Shown: one piece after another, positions 14,608-27,196 of the stretch | Numbering within the stretch: the first letter of the stretch is position 1 | How the letters are laid out: every line of letters starts with the position of its first letter | Assembly: GCF_947623445.1 (NCBI RefSeq) | Contig: NC_135241.1 | Span: 3,846,501-3,910,500 of the forward strand | Length of the DNA: 64,000 nt | Reading direction: 5' to 3' | Source: Clavelina lepadiformis | Lineage: Eukaryota; Chordata; Ascidiacea; Aplousobranchia; Clavelinidae | Notes under the pieces: generated by a model | Seen by the model: the letters and a program-made list of their open reading frames with translations, nothing else | The model's database searches: none | What the model was told of the DNA's origin: nothing | Made by a program: the position numbers and the translations under genes

Positions 14608-15176
14608 TGGTTTCTCTGGCGTCGTCGTGCAACCCTGACGCTTGCGTGAGGTCATACAACCGAGCCAATCGGCGCATCAACCGGTCAAAAGCAAAGTTGT
14701 CCCAAGAGGAGTTCAGAAACAAGCAATGCAGAGCTCTCCGCACTTTCAAGCGCTGTATACGAAAGATGCCGTCATCATGCAGAGGAAACTTGCTGTTTCA
14801 CTCCATCGAAAAAATGAACGACGGCAAATTCGAAAAGTACAACTGCTCTCCTCATAACAGACACCGTTCCCCCAAGCCGGCCCCAGTCACCATCAAACCA
14901 GACCCAGAGACACCCACCGACAATACAACCACCCTATCTACCTCAACCTTTCCCGACTTTGATGACGCAACCGAAGGGGGCGAGTGTACCTTCGCGGGCA
15001 AACCAGTTTACAAACACTGCGGAATGTTCGGAGATCCCCATCTACGGACATTTGCGGACAACTTTTATACATGCAATGTAGAAAGAACGTGGCCGCTTAT
15101 AGACAATGACTACATGGTCGTGATGGTCACAAATGTACCCGTAAAGGAAGAGTCCTCGGCCACAATCACGACTAAG
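14608..15176 (+). CDS. RGM: RGM family protein, coding exon 2 (N-terminal domain, GDPH cleavage site)
   Basis: This exon encodes residues 38-227. It starts with the mature N-terminus (SSCNPDACV) and a cysteine-rich helical domain like the BMP-binding domain of RGMs, including CRALRTFKRCIR and SCRGNLLFHS. A Ser/Thr/Pro linker (about residues 125-160) with a possible N-glycosylation site (NTT) follows. Then comes the partial von Willebrand D domain with HCGMFGDPHLRTF. GDPH (residues 179-182) is the family's autocatalytic Asp-Pro cleavage site. The segment WPLIDNDYMVVMVTNVPV and SSATITTK closely resembles vertebrate RGMa/b/c. The exon ends on a codon boundary at a GTAAGT donor. In vertebrate genes an intron falls at what I believe is the same place. 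Confidence 0.95.
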
Positions 15177-18100
15177 GTAAGTGCGCAGATGTAAAGTTTT
15201 GAAAACTGTAATTATGTTCAAGTAGGTATATCTGCGTTGGCTTGTTCGTTGACTTTCGAGTGCATAATAACTTCCAATCACATATTCTTACATCTCCGAT
15301 GTACGTGATACGAACGTTGATGCGGCCGCAAGTGATTTGTTGAGAACGGTGTTTTTATTGGTAACTGTCGTTCAGCAGAAAAAGCAAATAGGTTTATCGA
15401 TCTGTGTTTCCTTCAATACCGGTCCACTGTCATAACGGTTAGTCACATTATAAGGAATTTCTGAAGCGTTACGAAAAGTCTGATTTAAACAAACCTTAAA
15501 ATAACAATACTCAATCGGTACAACAAACTTTGGCCGATAAGTCGTGCTCGTTTTTCTGGTGGCCGCACAGAAATTTGTCACGAACGATCTTGCTTATTGT
15601 CTCTACACAGATTTTCCGAGGTGCCGCTGGTTTACTGTGGTGTATTTTCCTATTTTCAGTTTACCTTATAGTCTCGAAACTAAAAGCAGGATCGTGTGAT
15701 TGACAAACATGGTTTCGCGGTGTGAGGTCTTTCCAAAAGCCTCCTGGGACTAGTTCAACTGTTTGAGTAACGTATAAGCCACGCTTTAAGTCGTCGTCAC
15801 TAATGAATTACGCCTAAAGTTAGCAAGTGTTTGTATACAATCAGCTCTGTTGGTGTTGCGGTACTCAACATGGTACCAAAGATTATATTAATCCAATGTA
15901 AGAACACGAGCCTTAACGTATTAATTACGCGATGACCTGGTAGACTGCTCCTTTCGGTCGTTCAAAGTTGGTTTTGAGTGAGGAAATAGTTCAAAACTGG
16001 GTAAGAAAGATCTTTGCCTTTGCTCGTTCTTCCTTAGCCCTTAAGACGAAGTTGGTGTATTTGCATAGGTCTATACTAATACGTTAGGAATGCTATCGTT
16101 CTTATCATGAAGGGAAGGCCCTTCCAAGGCTAGGTTGGCTTTGCCTAGCAGTGACACCGTTAAACTTACAGTATGCATGGTTATAAGATCGCACAAGCAT
16201 AATTTAACCTTTAGAGCTCTTTACGAGACGTCGGTTAAATATTATCCAACCTATCCAGGCGCCGTTATTCTTTTCGGAACCTACAGCTTGTATCTGTCAA
16301 CTGTGTGCTTGTCGTCGAACGGCAGTGCGCAAAATGACTTCTTAGCTTATCGAAACGGAACGGCGCTTATTGTAATGTGGCCTAATGTGATCGGATGTAA
16401 CGCAAATGTGGCAGCGAAGATATATCGTTTGTAAACACTCGTATACGAGATTATTTTATGGAGTCGCACTTAGCCGATTACTCTGGCATATAACATAAAG
16501 TTGAGTGCTTGCACAGACCCGTCGCTCATATAATGGAATATTATAGTTTGTTTATTTCAGAATGGTTTAATTAACAGGAAATCGTTAACGTTATTTCTGG
16601 TATGTTAGGATCTCCAAGTCTTTTGTAATTGTGACGTTCCAGGATATTTATATTTGTGTTTTGTCCTATGCCTTTTGAGTTGGTACTTTTTTAAGATGGC
16701 ATTTTGAAAAACGTCGAGTCAAAGTCAGGAAAACTGCTTGTTGCTTAAAAGGTGCATTTTCAAATTATCTCGGCGCCTAGCGGAAAATAGCCCGAAATTG
16801 GCAAACATCAGAGCTTTCGACAGGAATTGTTCGAAACCTTTGTATCTGTTCGAACATTTATCTCCGGTATCGAACCGCTACCTCAGCGTTGTTATTGATA
16901 AAAAAAAAACGCTGTTTAAATGTGAAAATTATGGTCTACTTGAACCACTATCAGTACAAAAAGTTACAAGCTAAGGCATAACCGTAGAGACATAATTGGA
17001 CGTTATGCTTGTATAATTTCTCCCTCCACATGTGCTGCAGACTTGTAATTGCAGGGTGTTGATATTATACGTACTTAAACGCAATTTCAAAAACATATCA
17101 AAGCATCACGAACTGGCGTAATCACGGCTTGAATGGGTTATTCAAGCTTGCAAAATACAGAGCGGTAAAATACGCCTTTGTGAGAAGCTATTACAGCTAT
17201 CATTTGCGCTTAGTTTTGCCATAACCTGGCCTGCTGCACGTATTTACTGCCACTGTCCCAGGGCGCCGAAAGTAAAGCGTGAACACAGACTTGTGAACCA
17301 TATGTGTGAAGTTGAACCGCGCCCAGTTCCCAATCCCGTAAAATTGGCAAGAAGAGATGCATTTTTGTAAGCTATTTTGCGTACCTCTCAACCCTATTTT
17401 GAACGCGATAACCGCCCAATTCACAGCGTTTGATGTGCAAGCACACGCGTGAAGCGTAACCCCTACTAACTGCAACCGCAGCTATTTTGTTTACGTATCT
17501 CACGCCGATCGTTTTCGCTTTTTGTTTGAATAGAAAACCCATGCTACCCCGCGTGAAATTTAAAGGTAAAAGACGCTATGAACACCCAGACCAAATCGGT
17601 TTCAGAAGTTTTTTAGGCAAAGCCCAAAGTGAATCATAAGCAATATAATGGCCGCCTTGTATAGGGTAGAAGAAATTTTCCCGGAAAGCGAATAATTTAA
17701 TCGAAAAACTACCTCTGAAAATCAAAAATAATTGGTAGATGGCTTAAGCCTGTAATTTCCAATGTGTTTCATTTTAAACACAGGTGTTTTGATGCAAAGC
17801 TCTGCCGACTGACAAAGGCGCTGTTTTTGTATGGGCCAGGTGTTAGATTTTGCCTTAATCCGCTGACGGTGCAAAGTTACACGAAAATCTGATGTTTAAT
17901 TACTTGGGATTACGCACTATATTTATACGTCATGAGATTCTTAATTAAACCGTAAGCGTCACAACATTTTTGTATAAAATTCATCCAACTAAATCGGATT
18001 TCTGTTTAATAAGACTAGTCATTAAGATTAGTTCAAATATTACCTTAGTCTTTTATTTCATATTATTTATTCATTTATTTCATTTCATATTCATTTATTT

Positions 18101-19368
18101 CATTTCATATTCATTTATTTCATTTCATATTCATTTATTTCATTTCATATTCATTCATTTCATTTCATATTCATTTATTTCATTTTATATTCGTATATTT
18201 CATTTCATATCATTTATTTCATTTCATATCATTTTTTTCGTTTCATATCATTTATTTCATTTCATATCATTTATTTCATTTCATATAGTCCATTTTAACA
18301 GCAATACACAAATGTGGAATAAACCACCGGAATGCAAATATTTCTAAAGAACGAAGTAAAACAAACCCTCTTTGATAAAAAGGTTATGCTCGCATTATGT
18401 AACGTAAATCGTACGGGCAGTTTATGGATCACCTGCTCTGCGCCTGACCGGAACATGCACGTGAGAACACTTCACACTTCGTCGTTCTCGAGTATCATCA
18501 TTATAAGCCCTTCAAGCACCAAAAAGCAGTGTTTTGTTGAAAAACACTCTGACGTTGGCAACCAAGTGCATTGTTGAACTACTGAGTTTCAGTCAAATGC
18601 CATCAGCACAATTCTGTAACAGATACAGCTAAAATGCTTTAGACTTTATAGTCGCGGCGTAAATGATTGGGGCTTTGAATGCTTGTGTAGATTTAAAATG
18701 GTGGTAAATTAGGTGGAAATTTTCCAATGGTTTTAGTAGAATGCCTTGTTCTTGTTTTTACAATCGTAGGGTTAGCAAAATGGCGGCTTAACCTATCTCA
18801 ACACGAGCACAGCTTAGAGCAAACTTAATTAGCACTTCTACGTAAAGAACGTTGGGTCACATTCGGTCTCCAAATAAAGGTACGAATCGTTGTAACGTGG
18901 AAGTATACAATAGTCAAGTCCACTTAACCCCATACTTGTGGAATCACTTCAGCACTGCAACGTTGCTGATTTCAAGAGCATTTTGTTTCGCGTACGTTAA
19001 AGACAGCTTCGTGTTGAAAAGGGCACTCTAAAGATTTTAAACTGCTGGTCGTTGTAATGACTATAATGTGCTCTTATTGTGGAAGTGTGAAATGTCGAGT
19101 GTGCTTCCGTGTTTGATTTTCTCACCCTTTCAAGCGTGAAGGAATATCGCTTTCTTTGCGCCGTTTGTGCTTTCTAGTAGAAAATTGGCGGCCTACTTTT
19201 TCACATTAATTGACTTTAATTGAAGTCCAGTGTATATGAAAGTATTGCGTGACAAACGCACAAGTTGTGAATTCTTCGCCTGCTACACCATGTACAGCAC
19301 TTATACAAACTGAAATGGTGGGTGTCAGTCATTGACTATATAAATGATGGTTTTTATTTATTTTGCAG
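15177..19368 (+). other. RGM intron 2
   Basis: This 4,192-base intron runs from GTAAGT to TTTTGCAG. Apart from the minisatellite at 18,071-18,286, I found no gene, tRNA or element in it. Confidence 0.8.
18071..18286. repeat. 20-bp minisatellite in RGM intron 2
   Basis: Seven tandem 20-base copies are followed by four 19-base copies of a unit like TCATTTATTTCATTTCATAT. The later copies each lack one base. The strand is pyrimidine-rich with no G except in two variants. The open frame running through it (Phe, Ile and His rich) is only a product of the repeat. Confidence 0.95.
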
Positions 19369-20742
19369 ATAACTGTGCTCATCAAGAGTGCGGGCAAGTG
19401 TACCGGAGGTGGAAAGCTTGTATACACCGCTTCAAGCCACGATGGTTTGACTGGAGCTTTCAACGACGGCAGCACGACAAGTGGCAGCGTCGCTATTTTC
19501 GAACTAGTGCCCAAACGACATGTTGAAATACGTGCCCGGTTCATTGGCACCACTGTCATCATTAGACAGGTGGGGCGCTACCTGACGTTCGCTATTCGAA
19601 TGCCAGAAGAATATCTTCGTGGGTTGGACTCACATTCACAACTGTGTGTCGACGGCTGCCCGAGACAGCACCAAATTTCATCCGAGAAGCACATTGAAAA
19701 GTTGAGGAAGAACCACGATAAGACGAAATCAAACCCCGCCGACCGCCCAACCAAGGCTACAAGCAAGGACACTCACGACAACGAGAAAAACGCAAGATCG
19801 CCGCTTGTTTTGCATGACCCGACGCCGGCAAACGCCGAAAAAAACAGTCCTAATAAGATGTACTTTACGGAAGAAGAGGCGAGAGTAAAATGCAAGAAAA
19901 TTATCTTGGCCGCAACCGAGGCTCAGCAACAAAAAACGAGCGAACTCGAAAGAAAGCCAAACGATGACGATGACGGTGGTAGAAATAGCCGGTTGTCAAA
20001 TTCGCTTTCGTCTTCCGCATTTTCATCTCTCACACCTTCCGGCGTCCGATCCAGGCGCAGAAAACACCGAAAAAGAGCCGCAACACGACCGCAGGCTTCA
20101 CTCTCATTCAAGCAACTGCACAGCTCTGCGCCCGATCCTAGCGATGCTCAAGGCATCCCGACTTCAACCGGGCGGCGTGGACGCAAGAGAAAGAGCAAGA
20201 GGCAGACGCAAGAATCTTCATCCAACTCTGAAAAATCCAACTTCAATCCCACTCCGTGTCAAGTTCTGCCAAAAGACAAGTCTCGCATGTTCAACTTCTA
20301 TTTCGACTCCTGCGTGTTCGACCTCGTAACAACCGGAGACGTCAATTTCACTCTGGCCGCAAGCGCAGCGCTCCAGGACGTCATGCGCACCCACCCGCAA
20401 CGTGACGAGGCTCCGGGGGCGTCCCTTGAAGTCATAAGATTGTGGGAACCATTGGAGCCCGACGCGTTTTCGGGATGCGAGCCAACCGTTACGGGGACGG
20501 AGGACAAATCGGGCGATGGCGCCGGAGGTGGCGCTTCCAAGCCAGGGTTAATGCTGACATTTTATCTTTGCGTGGCGCTTAGTTGCGTCTATGTGAACTG
20601 CATTGCATGGCTGTTGAACGATTCTTCAAGAAATTCTTCGAAACAATTTTCCCAAACCAAGAAAACGTGTGCGGTACATGCAATTTATAACGATTTAAGT
20701 TCGAGAACTAAAGATTTTAATGTTGCGTTGGCAGCCACGTAG
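19369..20742 (+). CDS. RGM: RGM family protein, coding exon 3 (rest of vWD, C-terminal domain, membrane segment)
   Basis: This exon encodes residues 228-684 and stops at TAG (20,740-20,742). It completes the vWD-like region; FIGTTVIIRQVGRYLTFAIR (residues 285-304) is almost the vertebrate RGM motif. The conserved C-terminal domain has FDSCVFDLVTTGDVNFTLAA (residues 539-558), including the family N-glycosylation site NFT. Between them lies a long, poorly conserved Lys/Arg/Ser-rich insert (about 330-525), which makes the protein about 684 residues against roughly 430-450 in vertebrates. Basic runs such as GRRGRKRKSKR (496-506) could be proprotein convertase sites. A hydrophobic stretch (621-643) would be the GPI signal in other RGMs, but here 41 hydrophilic residues follow it, so a simple transmembrane anchor is also possible. 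Only one RGM gene is seen. Confidence 0.95.
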   Translation: MTVLIKSAGKCTGGGKLVYTASSHDGLTGAFNDGSTTSGSVAIFELVPKRHVEIRARFIGTTVIIRQVGRYLTFAIRMPEEYLRGLDSHSQLCVDGCPRQHQISSEKHIEKLRKNHDKTKSNPADRPTKATSKDTHDNEKNARSPLVLHDPTPANAEKNSPNKMYFTEEEARVKCKKIILAATEAQQQKTSELERKPNDDDDGGRNSRLSNSLSSSAFSSLTPSGVRSRRRKHRKRAATRPQASLSFKQLHSSAPDPSDAQGIPTSTGRRGRKRKSKRQTQESSSNSEKSNFNPTPCQVLPKDKSRMFNFYFDSCVFDLVTTGDVNFTLAASAALQDVMRTHPQRDEAPGASLEVIRLWEPLEPDAFSGCEPTVTGTEDKSGDGAGGGASKPGLMLTFYLCVALSCVYVNCIAWLLNDSSRNSSKQFSQTKKTCAVHAIYNDLSSRTKDFNVALAAT

Positions 20743-20868
20743 CGTTAAAGTTTGTCTCGGTCTTTAATTATTATTTAAATTGAATAATTTAATTCTTTTT
20801 ATGTCAGCTTTCATTTGTTACAGTTGGAAACGTTTGTTGACCAAAACTGGGTTAAACATGAGAAGTCA

Positions 20869-20874
20869 AATAAA
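20869..20874 (+). promoter_or_regulatory. RGM poly(A) signal AATAAA
   Basis: A canonical AATAAA lies 127 bases after the RGM stop codon in AT-rich DNA, a normal position for cleavage and polyadenylation. Confidence 0.65.
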
Positions 20875-20899
20875 TTATCTGTGGAAATTTTAACATCTG

Positions 20900-23800
20900 T
20901 ATCAACAATTCGCTGTTTGTCGACTAGTTCTTGCATTTGATTGTCCTTTACACGTCATTGATCATTGCAAATTCTAAACGATTTTAATGTACAAGGTGTA
21001 TGCACATTTAAACATAGCTACATTGTGGTTGTTTTCTATCCTTTCAGCGACGGTAATAGCTACGAGCTATACAGAATATCGTGTTAAAAAAAACAACATT
21101 CAGATTTCTCACCGTAAAAACGTAATGGTTGCATGGTTATGCATAAATTTGCAATTTATGGACAAAAAAAGTTAATCGTGACGTAAAAGTTATTACGGTA
21201 TAAGTTAAACAAATGTCGTTATATTTAAAGCAATTGAAATGTTATATCCGAAACATTCCCACAAGTCCTGCAACCCCCGTTATGGATTACTCAGGTGTTT
21301 GTTTTAGTAAATGTGTTATCTTTAGTCGCGTTTTTATTTTGTTTTATTACTTCATTCTCGTTCAATTGTGAGCTCTCGTGTTTCCATATTTCCGATAATA
21401 AAATTATGCGTTCCCTTAATGATTCGTATTCGAGATCTTTGGCAAGTTGCGAATGTGACGTAATGGTTAGCATTACTTCACGCTATAAGAAAAAAGTTAA
21501 CGTCTAGACAAAAAATAAAGTCAAAACATGCGAGTTGAGTGTCGTCTTCTTCCGCAAAGACGATAAATTTTCGACTTCACTGAATGCCAAATCGTTCGGA
21601 AAATTTGCAGCGGAAAATATAATTGCACGGTCAGGCTAAACGAAAACAAAAACGTCGTGGTTACAAAGGGAAAAACAAAATACGTTACATTTAAGTGTCA
21701 AAAGTATGTCATTCACAAAAACATATCATGTGTGAAATTGTGGGCTCGCATTTTGGGGAGAAAAGTTCATAAATCTAAACTGTAGCTGTACATTTGCAAA
21801 TTGTCTTTTGGGCCGCTTAAAAATGTTTTTAGTTAAGTTTCCAAAAGGCTTCAAAGTGATTCTAGTACTCCGTATTTGCCTAAAGTCCGGCAAAGAGATT
21901 TAAGTACAGCAAGAAGTGAGCAATCAAAACAGATTCATGGATTTCAATTTTTAGGTGGAAAATAAGTCGATTCTATACCAATGCTATTAATTTTTGGTCA
22001 ATAAACACCACCGTTGATCCGTCGGTATTAAGCTTCCGATAAGCTGTCGTCTCTTGCCTATGGTGACATAAGCGGGCGACCACAAGTCTGGGCACACGCA
22101 ATTATCATGACAGAACTTCAAGCAAACGGCAGTCATTTGTGGTAGCAATGGGTAGTTGCCGGCAGTTACCGAGCTTTCTTCAAAAAGAAATATCTTTGAC
22201 AATGCAATTTCTGCTGGAAACGTGAAATTATTGGTTAAAGTCATTTCAAAGCCGAACGTTTTCTTGCAAGACCGCAAAAACCAAAACTTACAAACACAAA
22301 AGTGCAACCGCCGCACATATCTGAGTCAACAGATTCGCGGAACAATTACAGCGATATGCACGGACCAAGAAAAATACCGGCCGTAAGGTCAACAAAGTCC
22401 ATAATTATTAGGCGCCGTGTGGTTGAAATAGTCACAAAAGGTAAACTGAAGCGGTGATAAACACGTCTTGAGGACAATTATCTAAAACAAACTTATGCGA
22501 GGAAGCTTTACTGGGGCTCAAAACCAGAAGTTTCAAGGCAAGATAAGTTAACGCAAATGTCACAACCGAAATTGCGAAAATATCACCCAATATCCAGTTG
22601 CTGGTTAGAATTACCAATTTTGAAAGATGTCTTCATCCGCAAACATAATTGTTTTACCAGAAATCCTTTCCATATTGGCCAAATGGGAATGTGTAATTTA
22701 CTGGGTCAGGACAGTATGAAATGATTTCTGGGAACATAATAGACAGTTTTTTTAAAAACTTTTTGCTGTACTTAGTTACAACGTCCATCAATCATTTAAC
22801 ACGCATGCGGATAAGACAAGTTCCGATCCACGTATATGTGACAACTCTTGTAGTTCCAATTACCATAAACGTATCATCGTTCCGGATATCAACTGATGCA
22901 GACACGAATCTATACATCAAATACCGTAAACCACACGTCAAGCCCTGTTTGGCCAACCCGTGGTTATTGCCGCATTATTTGTCCTAACTGTGATAAAATC
23001 CTTGCAGATCAAAATGGCAACGCGAGAGCAGAAAACATCGATATTTGTGCCATAGACGACAGGAAAACTACACCAGTATAATGATATGCCGCCATTAAAG
23101 CCACCGCGTCTCATATTCGACCCACACGGCCAGATACAGGTGCTGAGTTTTGGCGCAGTGCGCGGCCTTGTTTATTTCCTAAACATTACCATCCCAACAA
23201 ACTCACTGTTGTTGGTGCAAAATTACGCGATAATAGCGCCTCCGGTATCCGCTTGCTTTTTGCGAGACAATTTAAAAGTTTCGTGATGAAATTTCCCAAC
23301 TAGACGTACGAAAGCACAACAATGCAACCGCTCCGTCGAATATGTGATCCTATGCATTAAACAACGTGTATAATGTATATGTTAAACTTGTTCAATGTTG
23401 GGTCATAACATAACTTACACAGACAAAGGGTTGCGGTTACGGTTAAAAAACGGTTTGTTGTGTTTCTTTGTAGTATTTAGATACTCGGGTATGTTTGTGA
23501 ATTTAGCGATAGTCTATAAAACGCATTTCATAGCTGTAGTAAGCGACCTAGCTTTTATTGTTGATTATAACGTCATAATGAAAGTAAAAAAGGTCAAGGC
23601 TACTTAGCCTTCGATAGGTTAAGAGTTAACCGTGTATTTATTTACCCATGTCTACAACATATATCTATTTTCGCTTCACCTGCCGTGATTGGTTCAGTCA
23701 AAGATGATAATAAATTTCCTTTCGCCTCGTTTGCAACTTGCTCAAGTGCGCAAAAATCCGCACATATCCTGTAATTCAAAGATGAAACAAGAAAGCGAAA

Positions 23801-24759
23801 GATTTCGTTATAACAAGGAAATACAAAAAAATGAAAGGTAGCATGAAAATTTAGAATCTCTTTCATGAAAGTATAATTTTACTCATTACAACAGCTAACG
23901 CTGTTACTGAAGATTTACAATAGTTACATGTAGGTAATTAATAATGATAAATTACGTCAAAGCAGTCCTCTACGCCATCAGCCAGACGCCAGAGGCTGTA
24001 AGTCAACTAAAACAAAATTTAGTAAAAGTAAAACGAAATTTCTTGTGGTTTATATTATTTACTTAAAACGTAAGTACCGGTCGTCTTCAAAGTCATTCTG
24101 TAAGCAACAAAAAGTTAAATAAATGAAGAAACGCTTGGCTTGGCTTGTGCTTGAAATTCGGACACTTGGCGTACTTTGGAGAAACAAGAAGTTTATGTCA
24201 TGGCGTCAAGAGAATCTGATGAGTCATTCATCAAGTTAATTACTTTCTTAAAATATTGGCCGCGATAAGTCGCAAAGCAATAAATTGCAAGCTTTTCTGG
24301 CTATGTACAATATGGATGATAATTACCGGTCATATTTCATTCGAGAACTAGTCCTGTACAACAAAGGTCGGCGATATATGCAAGTCAAGATGTTATGTCT
24401 ATTCACCGACATAATATATTCAAAAGCTAAAACTACACATAAACTGTAGTGTTGATATACAACTAACCGACATGAGATTCGTGTTGAAACGAATCAACAA
24501 TAATCCATACACCTGTTGGCTATCAATCAAGATTATCGTATTGAACTATTTTACATGTCCTTGTAAACATTGCTTAATGAGTACAAGTACTAAAATAATA
24601 CCATTCATTTTATACCCAAAAACTTCGCAAGAAGTATTTCTTTAAGACAACCTAAAGAGGAAATACTGACTCTTTTTGATTGTGGTTGTGGTCCAAGGCA
24701 GCAAAATCATGTCATACAATGAGTTAGATATTTGTCAGCACCAGTTTATTTCTTCAATT
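20900..24759. other. Intergenic, nothing recognised
   Basis: This is AT-rich sequence with only short open frames lacking recognisable domains. No tRNA, microsatellite longer than a few units or transposon end was seen. It separates RGM from the tRNA-Lys array. Confidence 0.6.
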
Positions 24760-25009
24760 TTGAAATATCTTTCAGGTCCTCCAAGAGGCTTTCGTGATGC
24801 TGATGAAAGTCAGTGAGAATAAAGGAAATTACACCGACAATTTTGTCGATCATCCACCAGCAAATGGCCACTCAAGGAGCCTGACAAAAATCTTGGTGGC
24901 TTTGTATTGTCAAAGAAGATGGAAAGAAAAACACATATTTTCAACACAATCCATGATGGACGTACCTCTTGTGTGAACCACATCGAGATTATTTCCCGCA
25001 GTTTTCACA

Positions 25010-25082
25010 GCCCGGTTAGCTCAGTCGGTAGAGCGTTGGACTTTTAATCCAACGGTCAAGGGTTCAAGTCCCTTATCGGGCG
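25010..25082 (+). tRNA. tRNA-Lys (TTT)
   Basis: It is 73 bases including the discriminator G. The acceptor GCCCGGT pairs with ATCGGGC, the D arm is GCTC/GAGC, the anticodon stem is TTGGA/TCCAA around CTTTTAA (anticodon TTT), and the T arm is AAGGG/CCCTT. The T-loop region GGTTCAAGTCC is a good B box. A TTTT stop signal follows a few bases downstream. First copy of the array. Confidence 0.96.
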
Positions 25083-26277
25083 GTTCTTTTGCTTTTTCCT
25101 GCTTCACTTTTGAGTGAAACGGTTGTTGGTTTTGCTCCTTGCCCTGTGGTACAAGGGTTAAGGTGGCAGGTCGTCCGAGATTTTAGGAATCTGTCTTCTG
25201 TTGTGTGTTTTGATCACCTCAATATGTCTGAACTTAGAAGTGTGAAGACTTGTTGGCAACTTGTGAACATTAAGTTCCTAAAAAATTAACCCAACTAGGA
25301 AAATTTAATCCATATTGATATTATCGTTCAACAAATAAAAAACGGTTTCTGTTAAAAAGAACAAAGTATCTCATGCATTGAGTGTGGCATTAAAACAAAT
25401 TTGTTACACCTGTGAGTATTAGGTATACCTGTGAGCAGAAGAAAATTCTTTAACAATACTAACCCGCATTGCAATCATTGGTCGCGGCTTAACGTAAAAA
25501 AATCAAAGGGCACCCCCAATGTATCATCCACATGCGCGTAATATTTTTCATTTACCTATAGACTCCTAGAGCATTTCCTTTCGAAGTCCGCAGTAATTTG
25601 ATGTCATTTAGAAAGCGAATTGTGCTCATATTTAAACAAAAATCAGATTGTGCGTACAAGTTTGCGGGCACCTTTGAAATCAGTAACCAGTGACAAATTA
25701 AAATAGCATTAAAAGGAAACTTGAGTGAGTTTATTTAATAACAATATCAAACTAGCTCTTCAGCAGCACTTAGCGAACAAAACGAGTAAGCAATAAATCA
25801 TACTTATTCTGATGGTTATTAAATTGCCCAACATGATTTGTATGTAAATGAATACTGTTGCTCTGAAATCACTTATACTTTTAGCTTTTTCGCAAAAAAT
25901 AGAACATTAAAGAACATCTTTTAGTAGTCCCAAAAATGACAAAACTGTATAGTTTTGAGGAAAACACGGTGTTTTCTAAATGTCTGATTATTCTGTTTCT
26001 GCGCTTTCTGTTTCTTTTTTAAATCGTGCTACTTTAGCTAAAAAATTAGTTCAATTATCCACTCATTGCATAAAAAACTTCTTTGTAAACCCAAACAACA
26101 GGCTATGCGTTATAGTTCTTCCCAACTGGAGAAAGTGTTTACAAAGTCACTTATACCAAGTTTTCAAGGACTCTTTACACCTCAGAAACACTGAAACGAT
26201 TGAGGCAAAATGACGGCAAATGGCTGGACAGCTGGTTTGCTGCTACGCTAAGGCACTATGCAAAAAAGTAAAGGATT

Positions 26278-26350
26278 CGCCCGATAAAGGACTTGAACCC
26301 TTGACCGTTGGATTAAAAGTCCAACGTTCTACCGACTGAGCTAACCGGGC
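26278..26350 (-). tRNA. tRNA-Lys (TTT), slightly degenerate
   Basis: Full length with anticodon TTT. One D-stem pair is lost (C11 faces A24) and a G-T wobble has appeared in the T stem. It faces the + copy at 25,010. The T run after its 3' end survives. It may be weakly active or decaying. Confidence 0.7.
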
Positions 26351-26670
26351 CAATATAAATGAATAGGTATAATTATCTCAAATCGTTATTTTTTGGAATT
26401 AATTTATCAGTTCTTTCACTTGATTCTGATCTTTGACATAATTAAACTTATCGTTGTACTGTTCCAACGAAACAAATAATTCATAGACTTTTTCGGTATC
26501 AGTATATTTCTTCCCTTTTGAGTTTTGACGTATGGTCCTCTAAGACGCTCTTGTGGCACTGATGAAAGTCGACAAGGAACTTACACAGAAACAGAAACAT
26601 CGATCACCGCACAGCAGATGGCCACGCTAGGAGCCCGACCGAGGTCGGCGGTAGTTGTGTTGCTATACAG

Positions 26671-26999
26671 CAGTGGTTCTCAAACTGTGGTACGCGTACC
26701 ACTAGTGGTACGCGAGAGCTTTTTAAGTGGTACCGCGTACCGCTGAACATGATTTTCGATGTGCTGTGAGTAATGTGTTGCCCCGGATAGACAAGCTTGT
26801 GCAGAAGAAACAGTTGCTTCTATCAAATTAAATTGTGTTTTCTTGCTATTCATTGGTGTTATGGTATAGTAATAACGGTAATAACTAATAAATACCGGTA
26901 CATTTGAGTAAAATAAGTCATTCAGGAGCCAGGTGGTACGCAGTGTAGCAAAAAAAACGAATGAGTGGTACGCGATCGCAAAAAGTTTGAGAAACACTG
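26671..26999. mobile_element. hAT-type MITE 1 (329 bp)
   Basis: The terminal inverted repeats read CAGTGGTTCTCAAACT and AGTTTGAGAAACACTG. The insertion is flanked by a perfect 8-bp duplication CTATACAG (26,663-26,670 and 27,000-27,007). Sister units keep the empty site (for example near 34,712). There is no transposase; 8-bp duplication and CAG ends mark a non-autonomous hAT element. A short internal palindrome of GTACCAC/GTGGTAC type follows the left end. Confidence 0.92.
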
Positions 27000-27196
27000 C
27001 TATACAGGAAATGGTGTAGGAAAAGCACGCTCTGAATCCAATCCAAAGTCCTTCTTTTCTTATGAAAAGAAAAACTGCCACTGGTGACCAAGTTAGTTTT
27101 CCCCAATTTTTCATTTGTTCTTCAATTGCCGCTGGTGCAATCTCTTTCAATCTTCATCTACACAGCAACGATGAATGATTTATTCCGATAGGCTAT

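Noticed and set aside
17970-18347. Open frame of 125 residues rich in Phe, Ile, His and Ser
   Set aside because: It is only the translation of the TCATTTATTTCATTTCATAT minisatellite.
19964-20329. 121-residue frame overlapping RGM exon 3
   Set aside because: It is a shadow frame of the Lys/Ser-rich insert of RGM.
26680-27150. Open frame of 156 residues on the - strand, with relatives in each array unit
   Set aside because: It crosses a MITE border, the related frames in other units change length and end, and the sequence matches no protein family I know. It is spacer B read by chance.
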